This document shows, piece by piece, positions 22,413 through 35,454 of a stretch of 64,000 bases of DNA. The notes beneath the pieces are model-generated. The model ran no database searches. It had not been told where the DNA came from and saw only the letters and a list, made by a program, of their open reading frames with translations. The DNA is taken from the NCBI GenBank assembly GCA_030435675.1, contig CM059625.1:1860001-1924000 (forward strand), written 5' to 3'. A program made the position numbers and the translations under genes. The first letter of the stretch is position 1, and each line of letters opens with the position of its first letter. The stretch is from Steinernema hermaphroditum (taxonomy: Eukaryota > Nematoda > Chromadorea > Rhabditida > Steinernematidae).

Positions 22413-25400
22413 GAAGGTGGGAACGTGTAAACATTGTTGTTAGCGCGGCGCGGTAGAACGGACGCGTAAACAGTTCATCGCGACCAGGAACAACATCGGA
22501 ATTATTAGAAAAACACGCCGTGAGAAGCGATCAATAAAATATCAGATTCGCCGGTACAACGATGAGCAAACAAGTTCAGAGTTTCTGTAGTGAATTCTGT
22601 CTGTAATATACGACTTTTTCAATGCTCACACCTAATAAGTTTCATCTTCATACTGCTCACGTGTCAAAGCATTAGTGGTGTTGTATTTTAAAAAAAGGTC
22701 GGCAAGCTAATGCTCACACATCCAGAACAATGTTTGTGAAAATTGCGCATTGTCGTGTGGTCTGTGTCGCTGATGCTTTCACTATGTTAGCCTGATGCTC
22801 TAGATGCTCGAGACCAACCGATATTGAGCTTATCATAATGCAGACGCATTGAAGATGTATATATATCTGCAATACCTCAAAAGTGATCGAAATTCAAGGC
22901 GGTATAGAATAGGAGTACAACAGCAGCATCATCAAGAGCGGCGATGTGCGGGTTTGTGAGGTCTACTGTCCCACACCCAACTATATAGCAAAGCGCTCAC
23001 AACCAGGTCATCTGCTTTCGAATGCTAATCTTTAAGTGAACTTTGATATCTGAACAGTATTATTGACATGATTTGTTTAGGGGCTACCTACCGCCAGCTC
23101 AAACAATGTATGTATATTTTGGAGCTTGAAAAAGTTTTGGAAGGCATTAACATCAATTCGCCGTTAACAGCATCTTTGCAAGCGTCTCGACTAAGATACA
23201 TACAGTGCAAAAGATAAAGCACTCTTTGTTAACGTATTTTCAATGAGTATCAACCGTATATTATCCACCAACTAATTGCTTATTCTAAATTTGTTTTTAT
23301 TTGAATGGATTTACAGCAGAAAGAGTTCTGGTGTTTGGTGAGCGACCGACTCGATCGAGCGATTTTTGTTGAAATCGTGGCGACAACAACATTTTTGTAC
23401 TTTCCGAACGCAGATCGATCACATCAAACTGCTATCTTTTCAACGAAACGCCCTGGATTCCAACCCCACATTCCCAAATTTGCCTGCCAAAAGGATCCCC
23501 GAAGTACCTTAAGGTTTCTAGTTCACGGGGCATTGCATCGAATGGAGTAATCGTTAGCAAACCTTATCATTAGCAAACCTATAAGAGAATGCTTAGCCGA
23601 TCAAAATCGAATAAAACTGTTGCCTAATCCGTTCGATGCCTAATCTGAAAGAAAAATATAACGATAGCCAACAAAAGTTGTGCTTCCGTTGTTGATAAAT
23701 CGTAGCTGAAAACACATCTAGAGCTAGATAGCAGAAATTGCTACACAACCATTGATCAGTCCCCTTAAGCTGACACCTGGCCACAAACTCTAAAGCAGCA
23801 AACAGGACATCGCGGTAGAGAATGAATGGTGAGCAGCAGCACAGTGCATCGACCATCTGGAGCTCGCGCAAGGCACGACGGCGCGAAATTAGCCGAACGG
23901 CGACGAGCCGATCGAACAGAAGACGGAGACAATCGAACGCGATGGCGAACGGCCGAGACGAATGGACGACGCAGCAGCAGCAACAGCAAAAGAAGAAGAA
24001 AACGAGCAACGGGAAGATGCTGCCCTGAACTCTGTACCGGCGACGCGTGCGCGGCGCGCTTAGCCAACGCAGGCAGCGAACGATAAACAACAAGCAAAAC
24101 AAGGAACAACAAGCGCGGTTCGCCCGCCCGCCATTCACAGCGCAGACACGCAACTTTCGCGCCTCTTTGTTGACGACTGATAGCGCGCCCTTTCAGCACG
24201 TCGAAGCAGCGTGAGCGGACCGTTCGTTCCTCGCTCCGCATCTCCTCGTTCATTTGGCATCCACCACAGACAGCACAACAACCGTCATCGACGACCCCAA
24301 CAACAGTCGATGCGGCACCACAGCTACCGGTGCTGCGCGTTCTTACCTCACTCTGGCCAACCCCCCATCCTCTTGGTGGCTTTTGCCCTCGCTTTCGCTC
24401 TGCACTGCCGGCGTTTACAACACCACCCAGTGGGACTGGGTGATGGGACAAGTTTTGCGGGAAAGTGCCACAGCACAGCAACACAATAGAACAATAAGCA
24501 TTTGTTCGACAGACAGAAATCGCCAGACAGAATCGGATGGGCCTGTCCGGAAGTTGGTGGAACCAACAAATCGATTTCTGCATTCGACGCAAAAACTGAA
24601 AGTGAAAACTTACACGAGACTTTTACTATCTGCATCTCAAAGGATTCTAGGTAGATTTTGAAAGCAAAGACAAGAGAACTGCTAGCAATTTTTGTCCAAG
24701 TGTCAATAAACCAGGCTGTCCTGCTCACCTGAAAAAGAAAAGCCTTGAGAACATGGTAGAAATATCGCCCAAGAAGGGTAATTGAATAGTTGGATATTGG
24801 TGAATATTGCCCGTGAAACAATAGAAATTGTGGGAAGGAGGGCCTTGTGAAGGATAGTTACTCTGTTGTGTTTTTGAGAACACAAAGTTTATGAATGTTT
24901 GAGGGAATGGCAATGCGGGATGGTCGCAGAAGAAATGAATTGATTTTTAAGGTGCGCATAGTTGCACCAAAGCAAAGTGGAAGGTCACATAATTATCAAC
25001 GAATCTTCCTTTCGTTTCGTCAAACATGGTCATGGTATCGATCGATATTGCATGTAACCCTGTCCAGCAACTGCTGAACAACAGCTACGTGCAACATTTC
25101 TTTCCTTTGATTATCGTAAACAATACCGTTCGATATTGTCGATATTGTCTTTCGATAGTCGATATTTTTCGCTACATTGTGTTTGCCAGTCTTTAAAAAC
25201 AGATAAGACGATAAGATTATTGGTTTTTCGCGCAGAACCCTCAGTGGACACTTTTAAAGGCGTGCTATTTTCTGAATCATAGCACGCATACGCAGCTGGT
25301 ATTTGCCCTGTTTATTGCGCATTTCTGGACACATGCGTCAGGTAGAAACCACAGAATCTCAGGAATTCTAGGAGGCTGAATAGTTTACTGTCTACCCGGG

Positions 25401-26400
25401 CATCACGATAGTCGTGGTCATTGGGTGCCTTAATGAAAAGAATCAACTAAACCTGTGAATATCTTACGTTTGGAATTCGTTCTGGCTTATAATGATAAGA
25501 TTTAAAATGTGGTCGACCTGTGCATTAACAATCGGCTTATCACATTAAAGACCTTATCACTTGATCATTAAAGACCTCATTAAAGACCTTATCACCTTAT
25601 CTCGCATGATAAAGCCATCTGCGTCACTTTGTACTAATGAAGTTTGTAATGCAAAAAACCAGTCAGAACAGTTTCATTTTACATACTTCTTCCAGCGGAT
25701 GAAGTGCAAAATGAAAATGTAGCCACATCATAACGTTGTTATCTTTGGAATGATGCAAATGTTTAAGGTGAATGGCGCCAACCTCAGAGCGCTTTGTCAA
25801 ATATTCCACATCGGCCTACGTCTCCGAAAAACGAAGCAGATTCTGTGAGATTATTCATATTTTTTGCACAGTTCCGCTAATCTATGCCCGGGCGAATCCG
25901 TTGGCAATGCCACCGGAATACATTACACAGAGATCATATGCGAATATTCATGCTAATAACGGAATGCGATCGTTGCAGCCGTGGTTTGTGTTTTCGGCAT
26001 ACGAAAAAAGGGCTACATGCAAAATGGTGAGCAATGATGACGAACAAGACGCATAAAAATGTTATTTATACTCTTGAAAAGATACATAGTGTTCCCGTGG
26101 AATTTTTGTTTAAAAGGCCCGCTTACTATATGGCGACATTTATCCAAACGTCAACATTTATAAAGAACAGTGACCTTAAAACATTTGACCTTGTTAGGAG
26201 GTCCGTTCAACAGTGTTCGAAGGTAGAAACGACGTAGACCATCCTCCAATACACATTTCCGAGGAAATACGATTTGCAACGGCCGATGAATGAATGGATC
26301 ACTAAAGTTTGCATTCGCACACCTATCGGAAGCCAACAATAGCACCTACTCAAGTGCGTCTCGATTTCGCGGAAAACGGAACAAAGTTTTAAGGGTTCGC
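22413..26400. other. Long non-coding stretch with a GC-rich island (23.8-24.45 kb)
   Basis: No exon could be supported. The island at 23.8-24.45 kb is open in several frames on both strands at once and rich in Arg, Ser and Gln codons (CAGCAGCAGCAACAG at about 23970), the signature of composition rather than coding. Near 25.1 kb are GATATTGTCGATATTG-type short repeats, and near 25.54-25.6 kb three copies of TTAAAGACCT. Confidence 0.4.
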
Positions 26401-26527
26401 TTCGCGCGCACACTCATTGCAAGCCTGCAGCAGTGGGCAACAGCCTGCTAGGCGGCTGATGACGGCGCGGCAATTGTGACGCTCTCTCGCGTACCAACAA
26501 TACCACACTAAACACGCTCCCGCAGCA

Positions 26528-26821
26528 ATGACGACGCCGTCGGTCCATCGCCGATGGTGGTCGCCGCCGTTTCGGCGACGACAACTCCCGCGGTCGCCGT
26601 CGACGTCGCTGGCCGCCCAAGCCGGCGCCGCTAGGCTTCCTTCGCCATGGCCATCGTCGCCCCGCGGCACCCTCGCTTTTGTGGCGGTGGCGGTCTGCGC
26701 CGTCGCCTTCGTGCATCGTCTCCCCCACGCGCCAACCGAGTCTTCTTTTTCCGACGCCGCCGCCGCCGCCACACAGATGCACAAGATGAGAGGCGATGGC
26801 AAAAGCAGTTTAGTGGTTTGA
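26528..26821 (+). CDS. Possible first exon with signal anchor, low confidence
   Basis: A 97-codon frame in a GC-rich island: a basic Pro/Arg/Ser-rich N-terminus, then a hydrophobic segment TLAFVAVAVCAVAF followed by an Ala-rich stretch. That order fits a type II membrane protein (for example a Golgi enzyme), but the opposite strand is open too, no clear donor follows, and no downstream exon is seen. It may be only a CpG-rich island. Confidence 0.18.
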   Translation: MTTPSVHRRWWSPPFRRRQLPRSPSTSLAAQAGAARLPSPWPSSPRGTLAFVAVAVCAVAFVHRLPHAPTESSFSDAAAAATQMHKMRGDGKSSLVV

Positions 26822-27917
26822 CCGGCGGTGGATATCTCTATCCGTCTCTCGCTCGCTCGCTTGCTTTTTTGAATCAAGCGGATGGAGAAGAGTTCGCGCT
26901 CGCTAATAGGGAATTCCAATGACCCGACGAATGGACATACGGCTGCTTCGATCTCGCGCTTCGCTGCGTCCTGCACAACAACAACATCAACCGAGTAGCA
27001 AAAGGGACGCTTTTAAGTATTTTCTCTTTGCCGAAAAATCGTTTCAAGGAACAAGCAAACTCTCATACATATCGATGCATCGAGCAGTGATAAGAGTTGT
27101 TTTGCAGTTCTACAAGTATTTAAAGCGCTTTAAAGATTGACGTGTGGAAATTCGAATCTCGACGTTTGGTATCAGATATTACGGTATCAGTTGTAAGACC
27201 CTTGACAAGTTTATGGGAGCGATTTAGAAGTTTCCTCAAACAAGTACCTTGAGGGAGGTCGAGTACGATTAAGTTTCAATAGGTGGTTATGTTACAGAAT
27301 ATGGGCAAGCAAAAAAATCTTAAGGAATTATACTGGAGGAAAGCAAATAAAAGGTAGATAATGAAAAAATCATGGGATGATACTTAAAAAAGACGGTCGT
27401 TTTCAAAAACGGAACCTTAGAATGTCGATTATATTTTTCTACAACTATTACGAACGAGACGTAATATCAGTTTCTCGATCAGATCACCACCCTGAAGAAC
27501 GACATAAACCGGAATGAAAACGGCAGAATGCTTGTTGTTCTATGGGCGCGACTGTGATGGTTGCAATGCACAACATTATGAAATCGTATGTTTGTATACC
27601 GTAAGTACCAAAAAGATGACGTGACCATCAGAAAAGAACAAATTCAACTTAGTGACTCATTGAGTCGCAAGAAAGGCAGTGAAAGATCTCTCTATAAGAA
27701 CGTTACTCAAGGACCGCAATTGCCCCGATGACCCAAAGGAAGTGAGCAATTAGACGAGACGAACGGTCTTCCTTTTGTGATCGTCGCCAAAAATGGTCGA
27801 ACGCAGCTGGCCCAGGTGCATAAGTGGCTACGAATGTGGGGGGAACAGTTTGTCACACAAATATACGATACTTGTTATTTACCAAGTGAGGTGAATGCGG
27901 AAACATTTACATCCTAT

Positions 27918-28017
27918 TGAGGGATGATGTCAGGGCCACCCTAATCGCCATTGGCTAAGCACTAGGGTCTATCAATAAAAGAGGAAACTTGCAGGTGTAT
28001 GTATGTAGTTTATCAAA
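27918..28017. repeat. Exact 100-bp direct repeat, left copy
   Basis: Begins TGAGGGATGATGTCAGGGCC and ends with GTAGTTTATCAAA. It is identical, base for base as read here, to 28768-28867. The 750 bp between the copies contain an AT palindrome and a GC-rich part. Confidence 0.95.
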
Positions 28018-28126
28018 CTCCACAAACTGCTTGCAAAAATCAACTCAATCCAACTCAAAATAAGATGAAGAAACAACATTGATTTGTCATCTCTATTGCT
28101 CACTAAAGAGTCTATTATATAAACAT

Positions 28127-28164
28127 GTTTATCCTATATAATAAATATATTATATAGGATAAAC
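28127..28164. repeat. AT-rich perfect palindrome
   Basis: GTTTATCCTATATAAT and its reverse complement flank a short AATAT centre. It could extrude as a hairpin; no gene context. Confidence 0.8.
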
Positions 28165-28767
28165 AATATACTATTCTATTGGATAAATTATGATACAAAT
28201 ATTCGAATAAACAAATAAACTTCGAATAAACAAAATCACGCATTATAAAAATTCGGCAGTACTTCGCCCTTCTTTCCACTCACCTTACTCTCCGACATTG
28301 CACGCCCACAGCAATCACACCGACTCCACCCGCTCGTCAGTGCTACTACTGCGATCATAGCGCGTTCTCCCGCAGACAGACCGAAAAAAAAAACAAGAAG
28401 AACCAAGAAAATTAAACAAAATTCTACGCAACGAACGACTCTTCGTCAAAGGTCGGCCGTTTCGGTGAGCGACGTACGACACATCGGCCTGAGGGCACTT
28501 TCCTCACGGGCGTCAAAACAACCAACTCCTCCACTTCCTCGCCATGCCACACTCTCTATACTCGATCACGTTTAGTTGCGTAGCAGGCCGCCGGCGTTGC
28601 TGCTACTGCTGCTGGCGGAGAGTGGCTGAATGCGGCGGGATCGCGAAGTCGGCCGGCGTTGTCGCTAACCGAACTGTACGCTGCCGCGCGAAGCGCGCTG
28701 TTTTCGCATCATTTTCAGCGCCACCTTCTGGAAAATGACAGCCGCTGTAACGACGCCACAGTAACTG

Positions 28768-28867
28768 TGAGGGATGATGTCAGGGCCACCCTAATCGCCA
28801 TTGGCTAAGCACTAGGGTCTATCAATAAAAGAGGAAACTTGCAGGTGTATGTATGTAGTTTATCAAA
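28768..28867. repeat. Exact 100-bp direct repeat, right copy
   Basis: Identical to 27918-28017, in the same orientation, 850 bp apart. Confidence 0.95.
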
Positions 28868-29615
28868 GTCTAACGCAGATATACAACATGTAAAATATGC
28901 AACCCATGAGAAACATATCATAAATAAAAAAAAAAGAAACGGCGCAATTGTTTTACAAACAGTTTTCGGTGTTTCATCCATCGGTAATCATGCATGACTT
29001 GGCTCTAAGGTGATTCTCGGCAATATTTGTTCAATTAGCTTAAGTTATTGAATTGTGCTTATTTGTTTTGCTCCATTTATTCATGTCGATCGCACAAAAT
29101 GGCCACATCATCCATTACGGACAACTCTACAAAGCACGCAATTTGGAAATCCATTCTTCCTCTGGTAAACAGCCTGAACCGGTCATATCGAGTGGCCGTC
29201 GCATTATTTACATAAACTTCATTTGGGTGGTGGGAAACAGTTCGTGATGTGGACATGGTCGAATGAACGGTAAACAAAAAATATGGAGTTTTCTTTGAGA
29301 ACTAATTGCTAACGATCCGCAGTAAGTGATTAACGTGTTTCTAGGCGCTAAAAAATTCACGAAAACAGAACGGCTACTCGGAAAGAGAACCGCAGAAAAA
29401 TTAATTAAAAACCGGAACGGGCTGTGCTGCAAAAATATCCATGGGAGAATGCATGAGTAGTGCACGCCCAGCAAGGCTCACGGGTTTCTTTTCTTAGAAC
29501 ACATGGACCGAATTCTCCAAGAGCGCACGAAAAACCGTATGTAATATTGGTGTGATTATGAAAAAGAAACGGAGGCCCCCTACAGATTAGGATCTAGAAA
29601 ATCAAGGAAAAAGTA

Positions 29616-29687
29616 CTCCCCGGCCGGGAATCGAACCCGGGTCTCGCACGTGACAGGCGCGGATACTCACCACTATACTACCGAGGA
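29616..29687 (-). tRNA. tRNA-Asp (anticodon GTC)
   Basis: A 72-nt cloverleaf on the minus strand: acceptor TCCTCGG/CCGGGGA, D-loop AGTGGTGAG, anticodon loop CTGTCAC, T-arm CCGGG-TTCGATT-CCCGG and discriminator G. The anticodon stem has CGCGC against GTGCG, i.e. one weak pair. Both internal promoter boxes are present. Confidence 0.92.
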
Positions 29688-29699
29688 CTTGCAATGAAT

Positions 29700-32025
29700 G
29701 TATCATGCAATACTTGTAACCACAAGTCAGCTTATCATCGGGAAGGTCCCAAGGGGGACGGTTGAAACGGCTTTATGCCGGTAATTGTAATAAAATCAAA
29801 AGGTAATGCGAAGAACGTGTGTCAAGTGAAAACGCAGAAAGTAGACGAAAAACAACCAAATGTCCAGAGGGCGACCCTAAGCAGCGAACACCATTGAACA
29901 TAGCCTGAGCCGTGAGCGTATGTAGTGCGAGTGAGTGGACTCGGAATCGATCGCGCAAGAAGAGTAAACACGATGGCTAACAGGGCGTGGTTGTTGGTTG
30001 CGGCGGTGCGCGAGAAAGACCGGCCGCCAGGGGCACACCGCCGCCTGGAAGTATAGAGGTCGCCGATAAACATTCCGGATGGCTTGTCACAGCTAACACC
30101 GTCGTGGTCTGTAAAATGAGAAGATGAAAAGGGCATATGAAATTGACAATGTTTTCTTTTTGTAGAATGGCGTGCTTGATGTCTTGAGGAGGTTTATCGT
30201 TTTGTTTTGAACTGATCAAGGTGCACATTTAGGAACTTTTCGATAAAAAATGGGACAAGTGTTACCTAGGTTAGCGCACAGCAATCTCAACAATATTGAA
30301 ATATACTTTAAATTATGGATTCTCTTTTAGATAATTACATGCATCAAGCTAACCATAAACCTCACATTGGTCGAACCGACAAGGCGTTATCATTAAGAAA
30401 AACAGCGAGAGCACGTAGAATGAAACAAAGAACTACGCTGCATCGTCTCCAAAATGGACCCACCTTCACGCGATGACCTTGACGATGTTCTTCTTGCTGC
30501 AACTTCCGGTTATATAACGCACAATTTAAGAAAAAGGTGGAACCAGTTTTCGGAAGGCACATTAGAAGGCGTAGGATTGAACTGCACTTTAATGTCGTGG
30601 GATCATGCCCTCATCAAATATGCTAATGATATTCTGCAGAACGTTCGGGCATTGCTGACCAATTGAGACCGAGGGGACACTGGAATGGTCCAAAGTAAAA
30701 TAGTAAAAGCAAAAGTGAAGATGAGGAAAATAAAGGAAATAATATCTCGCTTCTCCCGAGAACGAAGGAGCGAAACGATAGATCGCAAATGGACGTGGGC
30801 TTTAATGACAAATTGCGGATGTTTGGCACACATGTCGAGAGCGAAGGGCTTCGCTCTTAGTTAGAGCACGGATCTATGAACATATGACGCTATAACATAA
30901 TTAATTATTGCAATTGATTGTATATTGTATCTCTACGATTTGGAGAGGGCGAAGGCTCGAATTCGATATGTGTGGGAAATCTGTAAAATGTTGGCCAAAC
31001 TCATATTCATGGCACAACATAAAAAAATGTGGACATCTTGATGAGATGTGGAGTATCTAGGTTTACAAAGCAAATAGCATTACTTCCGATTTGATGTTTT
31101 CGGATTCCGTTTTATATTTTTGCTACTGAGTGCAAAACTACCGACTTAGAACTAATCATCACCGATAGCTCGTCACTTTTCTCGCATGACACACTAACGA
31201 TTCATTATTAAAGACGATCACAAACTACTGTTACCAATGACATCATACTTGAGGACCAAATATCACCTGGGAGCTTTCATAAAATAAACCGCACTATTTA
31301 CTGCAATACGCACCATATTGTTATTAGTGTTTGCGAAGAAAATAAAGAGTTTACGTCATTTTCACAATAACTGCGGCTGCTTGTGCGCCTATAAAATGTA
31401 CGCAGCGAATCGTCATTGTGTGCTTTGCTTGCTTAATCTTTGTCAGCTGCCTTTCCTCAGTCGACGCGTCGCGCGTACGTAGATGATTGTCGCTTGTCGT
31501 CGCCTCCGTCGTATCCTTCACCTCTGCGGCAGGTTTGTTAATTCATTGTAGTTTTTGGGTGAAAAGGTTAGCCTGGACTGCAAAAGCTCGTCCAGTCTTT
31601 GCTCTTCTCGTACATAGTTCATCATTCACAATGACAAGTCGATTTGCATCGAGCGTCGTCGCCGCGTTTTGTTTATGAGCAGCGTTTTTGGGTGGATAAA
31701 TTGAGGCAATTAGCCAATGGTCTCATAGTCCTTCGAGACTAGAGCCGATCCGCCATGAGACACCCGTTCAACGAGATAAACGATGTTTACGTCATTTTCT
31801 CCTGTTGAGAACTGGTTCGCGTTTTCAAAAATTGATTTTCGGTGGAGCCCGTCATTGTCAACAACAAAGCTATTAGGGTAGAATTCAGGACAGAGAAGGA
31901 TAGGGTGCATATTTCTTTACGTATGGGTCCCGAACGTGTTGTCCTCCACTGAATAACAGAATGACTCAACCTATCGAGCGTAGATGATCTACACCTTAAC
32001 GTGGTACACGCCAATGCTACTTTCA
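29700..32025. other. Intergenic, no firm gene
   Basis: A minus-strand frame at 29.98-30.12 kb opens after a good TTTTACAG acceptor and ends ..PPQPTTTPC before a stop, which could be a terminal exon, but nothing joins to it. The frame at 30.45-30.67 kb (+) has no recognisable domain. A CCTATAAAATG element lies at about 31388. Confidence 0.35.
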
Positions 32026-32060
32026 GATCCTCTTCACGACCATATTACGTTGCGCTATGC

Positions 32061-33235
32061 ATGCTCCTTTTCACCCTATCTTCTCACGTAGATTGGAAAG
32101 AAATATTCGCAGCCGAAGATCCAGAAGTTGACATCACAACCCACCTTAACCATCTCGATTTGTTAGACCCGCAAAAAATCGCTGTTCGGGAAAATATTTC
32201 ATCCAACGATCTCATCGTCGTGACCGCATTTTCTTATAATCACGCGAAGGAGGCTAGGTCAGTAAACAACAACATCCTATTTCTAGCTCATATTCCGTGA
32301 ATTGCAGATTGTTTTGCGAACACTTCAACACGCACCCGGAACTGTCTAAATGGACAGGGAGTTGGCGGCTGATTCTCTATAATCTAGGAGACGTCAGCCC
32401 GTATATGATCGAAAGGATGAGGAGACAGTGCCCGAAGGCGGAGTTCAGAGATTTCGACTTCTCACCCTATCCGCGATACGTGCGACGGCTGAAGGAGTAT
32501 CGATGGAAGCACTTGCTCATTGCTGAGATGTTGAAGGAGAGTCCACTAGTGTTTTATGGCGACACATCGGCAAGAGTGTTGAACTACAAGAGCCAGACTC
32601 CAATGCAGGTGAGAAACGAATGAGCCTGCGAGATATAAGTGACAAACCCGACTTTTGCGGTTATGTTTTATAAGTTTTTCATGACATATAGTAATCGATC
32701 GATCTAAGTTTTGAGAGCTACCAATTGCAGGACATCATCGATGAGATCCTCCAGCCTAATCGTATTGGAGTAAGCCTATACACCGAAACGACTTCATCGA
32801 TCTTTCAAGCGACGAATCCACTGATGTTCCCCTTTTTTACATATAATGTATCCATGGTAAATCATATTTATTTTCCTATTTTATCACAACGAATATCACA
32901 GGCTAAAGACGTTACCATGTGCAATGCAAGCCCGGCTTTGTGGATTGGAACTAACGAAGTGAAAACGTACATTTTACGTGAAATGGTGAAGTGTTCATTG
33001 GAAAGAGACTGCATGGCTCCCCCAGGGTCACAGATACCTTGCTCAAGCGTATGTATCAGTGCTGGTGAATTATATGGCATACCGATTTTAGAATGAGGAC
33101 AGCGGAATCTATTCGAATTGTCATCGCTACGACCAGTCAGCTCTCAACATTGTTCTTTCTCAAGTATCAAATTATCAAAGTTATTTGTACATATCAGGAA
33201 CTCAAAACGTGGCAGTCAGACGCGGTATTCATTAA
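32061..33235 (+). CDS. DUF1647-family protein (putative glycosyltransferase-like, Golgi/secretory)
   Basis: Five exons: 32061-32257, 32308-32608, 32731-32856, 32902-33048 and 33092-33235, all phases consistent, about 304 aa. Family landmarks, in order: LIVVTAFSYNHAKEARLF, WRLILYNLGD, then a block FRDFDFSPYPRYVR-x-LKEYRWKHLLIAEML, FYGDTSARV, and a C-terminal CHRYDQSALNIVL. These are the hallmarks of nematode/metazoan DUF1647 (PF07801) proteins, thought to be Golgi-type glycosyltransferase-like; activity is unproven. The N-terminus is a short hydrophobic stretch (MLLFTLSSH). The start was chosen because TTTCAG at 32021-32026 is a good trans-splice acceptor and the next in-frame ATG is 32061; a start on an earlier exon is possible. 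Confidence 0.8.
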
Positions 33236-33826
33236 AGTGCTCAATTATTTTCGGGGCAGAAAAAAGGCGCATTCACACTGAAGAGATTATCCACGAAACT
33301 ACAAGTGTATTATTTATACTAACATGATATCGGCACTATTCTCAAATTACCCCTTAAGCGGCCATCAGATTTGCTGGTTTAATGTAATGCTGGCCGAAAA
33401 GATGTGGACTTTATCAATGGGTAACGAAAGGCGATTACAATCAACTGAAGTCGAGGTTTTTGGTAGATCGATCTCTCTTTAAGCAGAGTCAGAAGCCGAT
33501 CACTGTTGTTCGCACAACGGTCCGGTTTAAAAAGGGACCAGCCAATCATATCCTGTGTTTCTCATTAACTAAGCCTAACGCGCAACAGGCAGTCTTTTAA
33601 TGCGCGAGTAAGAAGAACATGTAATTGAATAGTATGAATAATAAGTCGACCAGTTCGACCATTGATTAAATGTGAGTTACTGCTGTGTTTGAATGAGATG
33701 CTTAAGGGAACACCTTTGCTTGCAGTTCATTTACTTTCACCGAATTACAAAAGATCACCGACAGTAAACTTAAAAGAGAAGCAGAGAATGATCGCGGTCG
33801 TTGGAAGAAAAGAAGATGTTGTTGGT

Positions 33827-34841
33827 TTAATAACCCGGAGCGAGTCTGGGAGGAGGGCAGTGATCGCAGTGACCCTTCGCTCCCTCGTCTCCTTGAGGTC
33901 CAGGACCACCGTTCTGTCCGGGGTTTCCAGGCTGTCCAGGGTTTCCGGGAGGTCCGGCTTCTCCTTGGTTTCCGGGCTGTCCGTCGTTTCCGGCTGAAAT
34001 GTGTACAGTAAGCAGGTGATGCGATCATATGCGACTTACGAGGTCCAGGAGGTCCGCGAGGTCCGGGGTTTCCAGAGCGACCAGGAGTACCAGGCTGTCC
34101 GGGGGGTCCCTCGCTTCCAGGGCGCTGCTCTCCGGGAGCTCCAGGGTTTCCGCGGGGTCCAGGCTGTCCAGGGCGTCCGTTCTCTCCAGGCTGTCCAGGA
34201 GCTCCTTGCTCTCCAGGTCCGCCGTTCTGTCCAGGGGCTCCGTTGTCTCCAGGAGGTCCGGGAGGTCCGCGGGGTCCGGCTGAAAAACGAAAAGTAAACC
34301 GGGTACGGGATATCTAAATCCTACGAGGTCCTTGGGGTCCAGAAGGAGATTCGCAAGGGCACTGTTCGGGGAACTGCTGGTAGGCGTCAGCATTGAAGGG
34401 AGCAGGAGGTCCGGGAGGTCCGATGTCTCCGACGTTTCCGTCGACACCGTCAGCGCCGTCAGTTCCGGGAGTACCGGGGGCTCCAGGGGCTCCACGCTGG
34501 CAGGCGCAGCAGCCGGTGGCGCTCTGGCGACGAGAGCGTTCGCGGTTCTCCTTGTACTCCTTCATGTCGGGCGTCATCATGGCGGCACGGGCAACGCGGA
34601 CGGTGGTGGGCTTGTTGCTTCCGACTTGCATCTCCAGCATCTCCTTCCACATGTCACGGGCTCGAGCCTTGCAGTAGTCGAGCTCGATCTGCACGTGCGA
34701 CTCGAGGGTCTGGACGTAGTTGAAGATGAGCGGGAAGGTGACCAGGCACGCGGTGATGGCGGCGGTCGAAAGGACGATCGCGGCAAAGGCCGAAGTGCGC
34801 ATGGAGCGTCTTCCTTCTTGCGACGGCTTCTGGAAATCCAT
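33827..34841 (-). CDS. Nematode cuticle collagen
   Basis: Three minus-strand exons: 34325-34841, 34040-34279 and 33827-33993; both introns are about 46 nt and phase 1; about 307 aa. The N-terminal collagen domain begins with a membrane or signal segment ([20 protein letters not shown]) and continues through [14 protein letters not shown] subtilisin/furin-type site RSRRQ precedes the first cysteine cluster (CCACQRG). Gly-X-Y blocks follow, interrupted near [10 protein letters not shown], and the protein ends after [10 protein letters not shown]. Paired cysteines flanking the Gly-X-Y blocks are how cuticle collagens form trimers. It is secreted by the hypodermis for the extracellular cuticle, and expression normally oscillates with moulting. 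TTTGCAG lies six bases before the ATG. The exact col orthologue cannot be named. Confidence 0.97.
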
Positions 34842-35454
34842 CGCTCCTGCAAAAGTGCACTTTAAGCGGGCGGAAGGAAAAACACCGGCTGCGTGTTCCA
34901 CCTGCGCGTTCGCTTTGGAACCCGAGGCGAACTCAGCTGCTGTTGATGAGCTGGTGACTTGAACTCGTCGGGATGCGCTTAAATACATGCCCTAAACAAG
35001 ACCCCCACCCCTTTGCGCTCTTCCCATTGCGCAACGTCGCACCGCCGCGAACACTTTTTCCCTCGCTTAAACCGCTTCCGAAACGAGTTTCCACCTCCAA
35101 AAACAAAGCAGCGAAAGTGGATCGAACGCTTGACCTGTAGCTATTGTGAGCGGACATTCCTGACAGTGTACTAAATGAAACTTTTGTGTTGATGAATCTC
35201 GACAGTAACGAGCTGCGCGTAGTCACTACATACATGGTTCAACTTAGCGTCCCGTGCCATTTTGATATGAGTGCATATGACATGTGGCCAGACTATGAAA
35301 AATCCAAGGGCCATGTACTGTGTAAATTCGTACAGTACGTTAATGTCGTGTGCTTTACTTTCACGATTTTCAAAGTGTTTCGTTATTAGCAAACCTGATA
35401 TCGTTTTCTCCCGATGCAATTTTCCAAAAACTTATCGATTGAAACGGTGTTATC

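Noticed and set aside
23593..24592. Long minus-strand frames of 186 and 275 codons
   Set aside because: Open on both strands at once, low complexity (runs of Leu/Cys/Arg), no splice or domain support; explained by GC-rich composition.
27918..28867. LTR retrotransposon bounded by the 100-bp direct repeats
   Set aside because: The copies do not start TG and end CA as a pair, no primer-binding site or pol frame lies between, and the interval is only 750 bp.
33820..33840. GGTTTAATAACCC resembling the start of the SL1 spliced leader (GGTTTAATTACCC)
   Set aside because: It is the stop-codon end of the collagen gene and lacks the rest of the leader and any SL RNA structure.
34025..34865. Plus- and minus-strand frames of 84-177 codons within the collagen
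   Set aside because: Shadows of the Gly-X-Y repeat in other frames.
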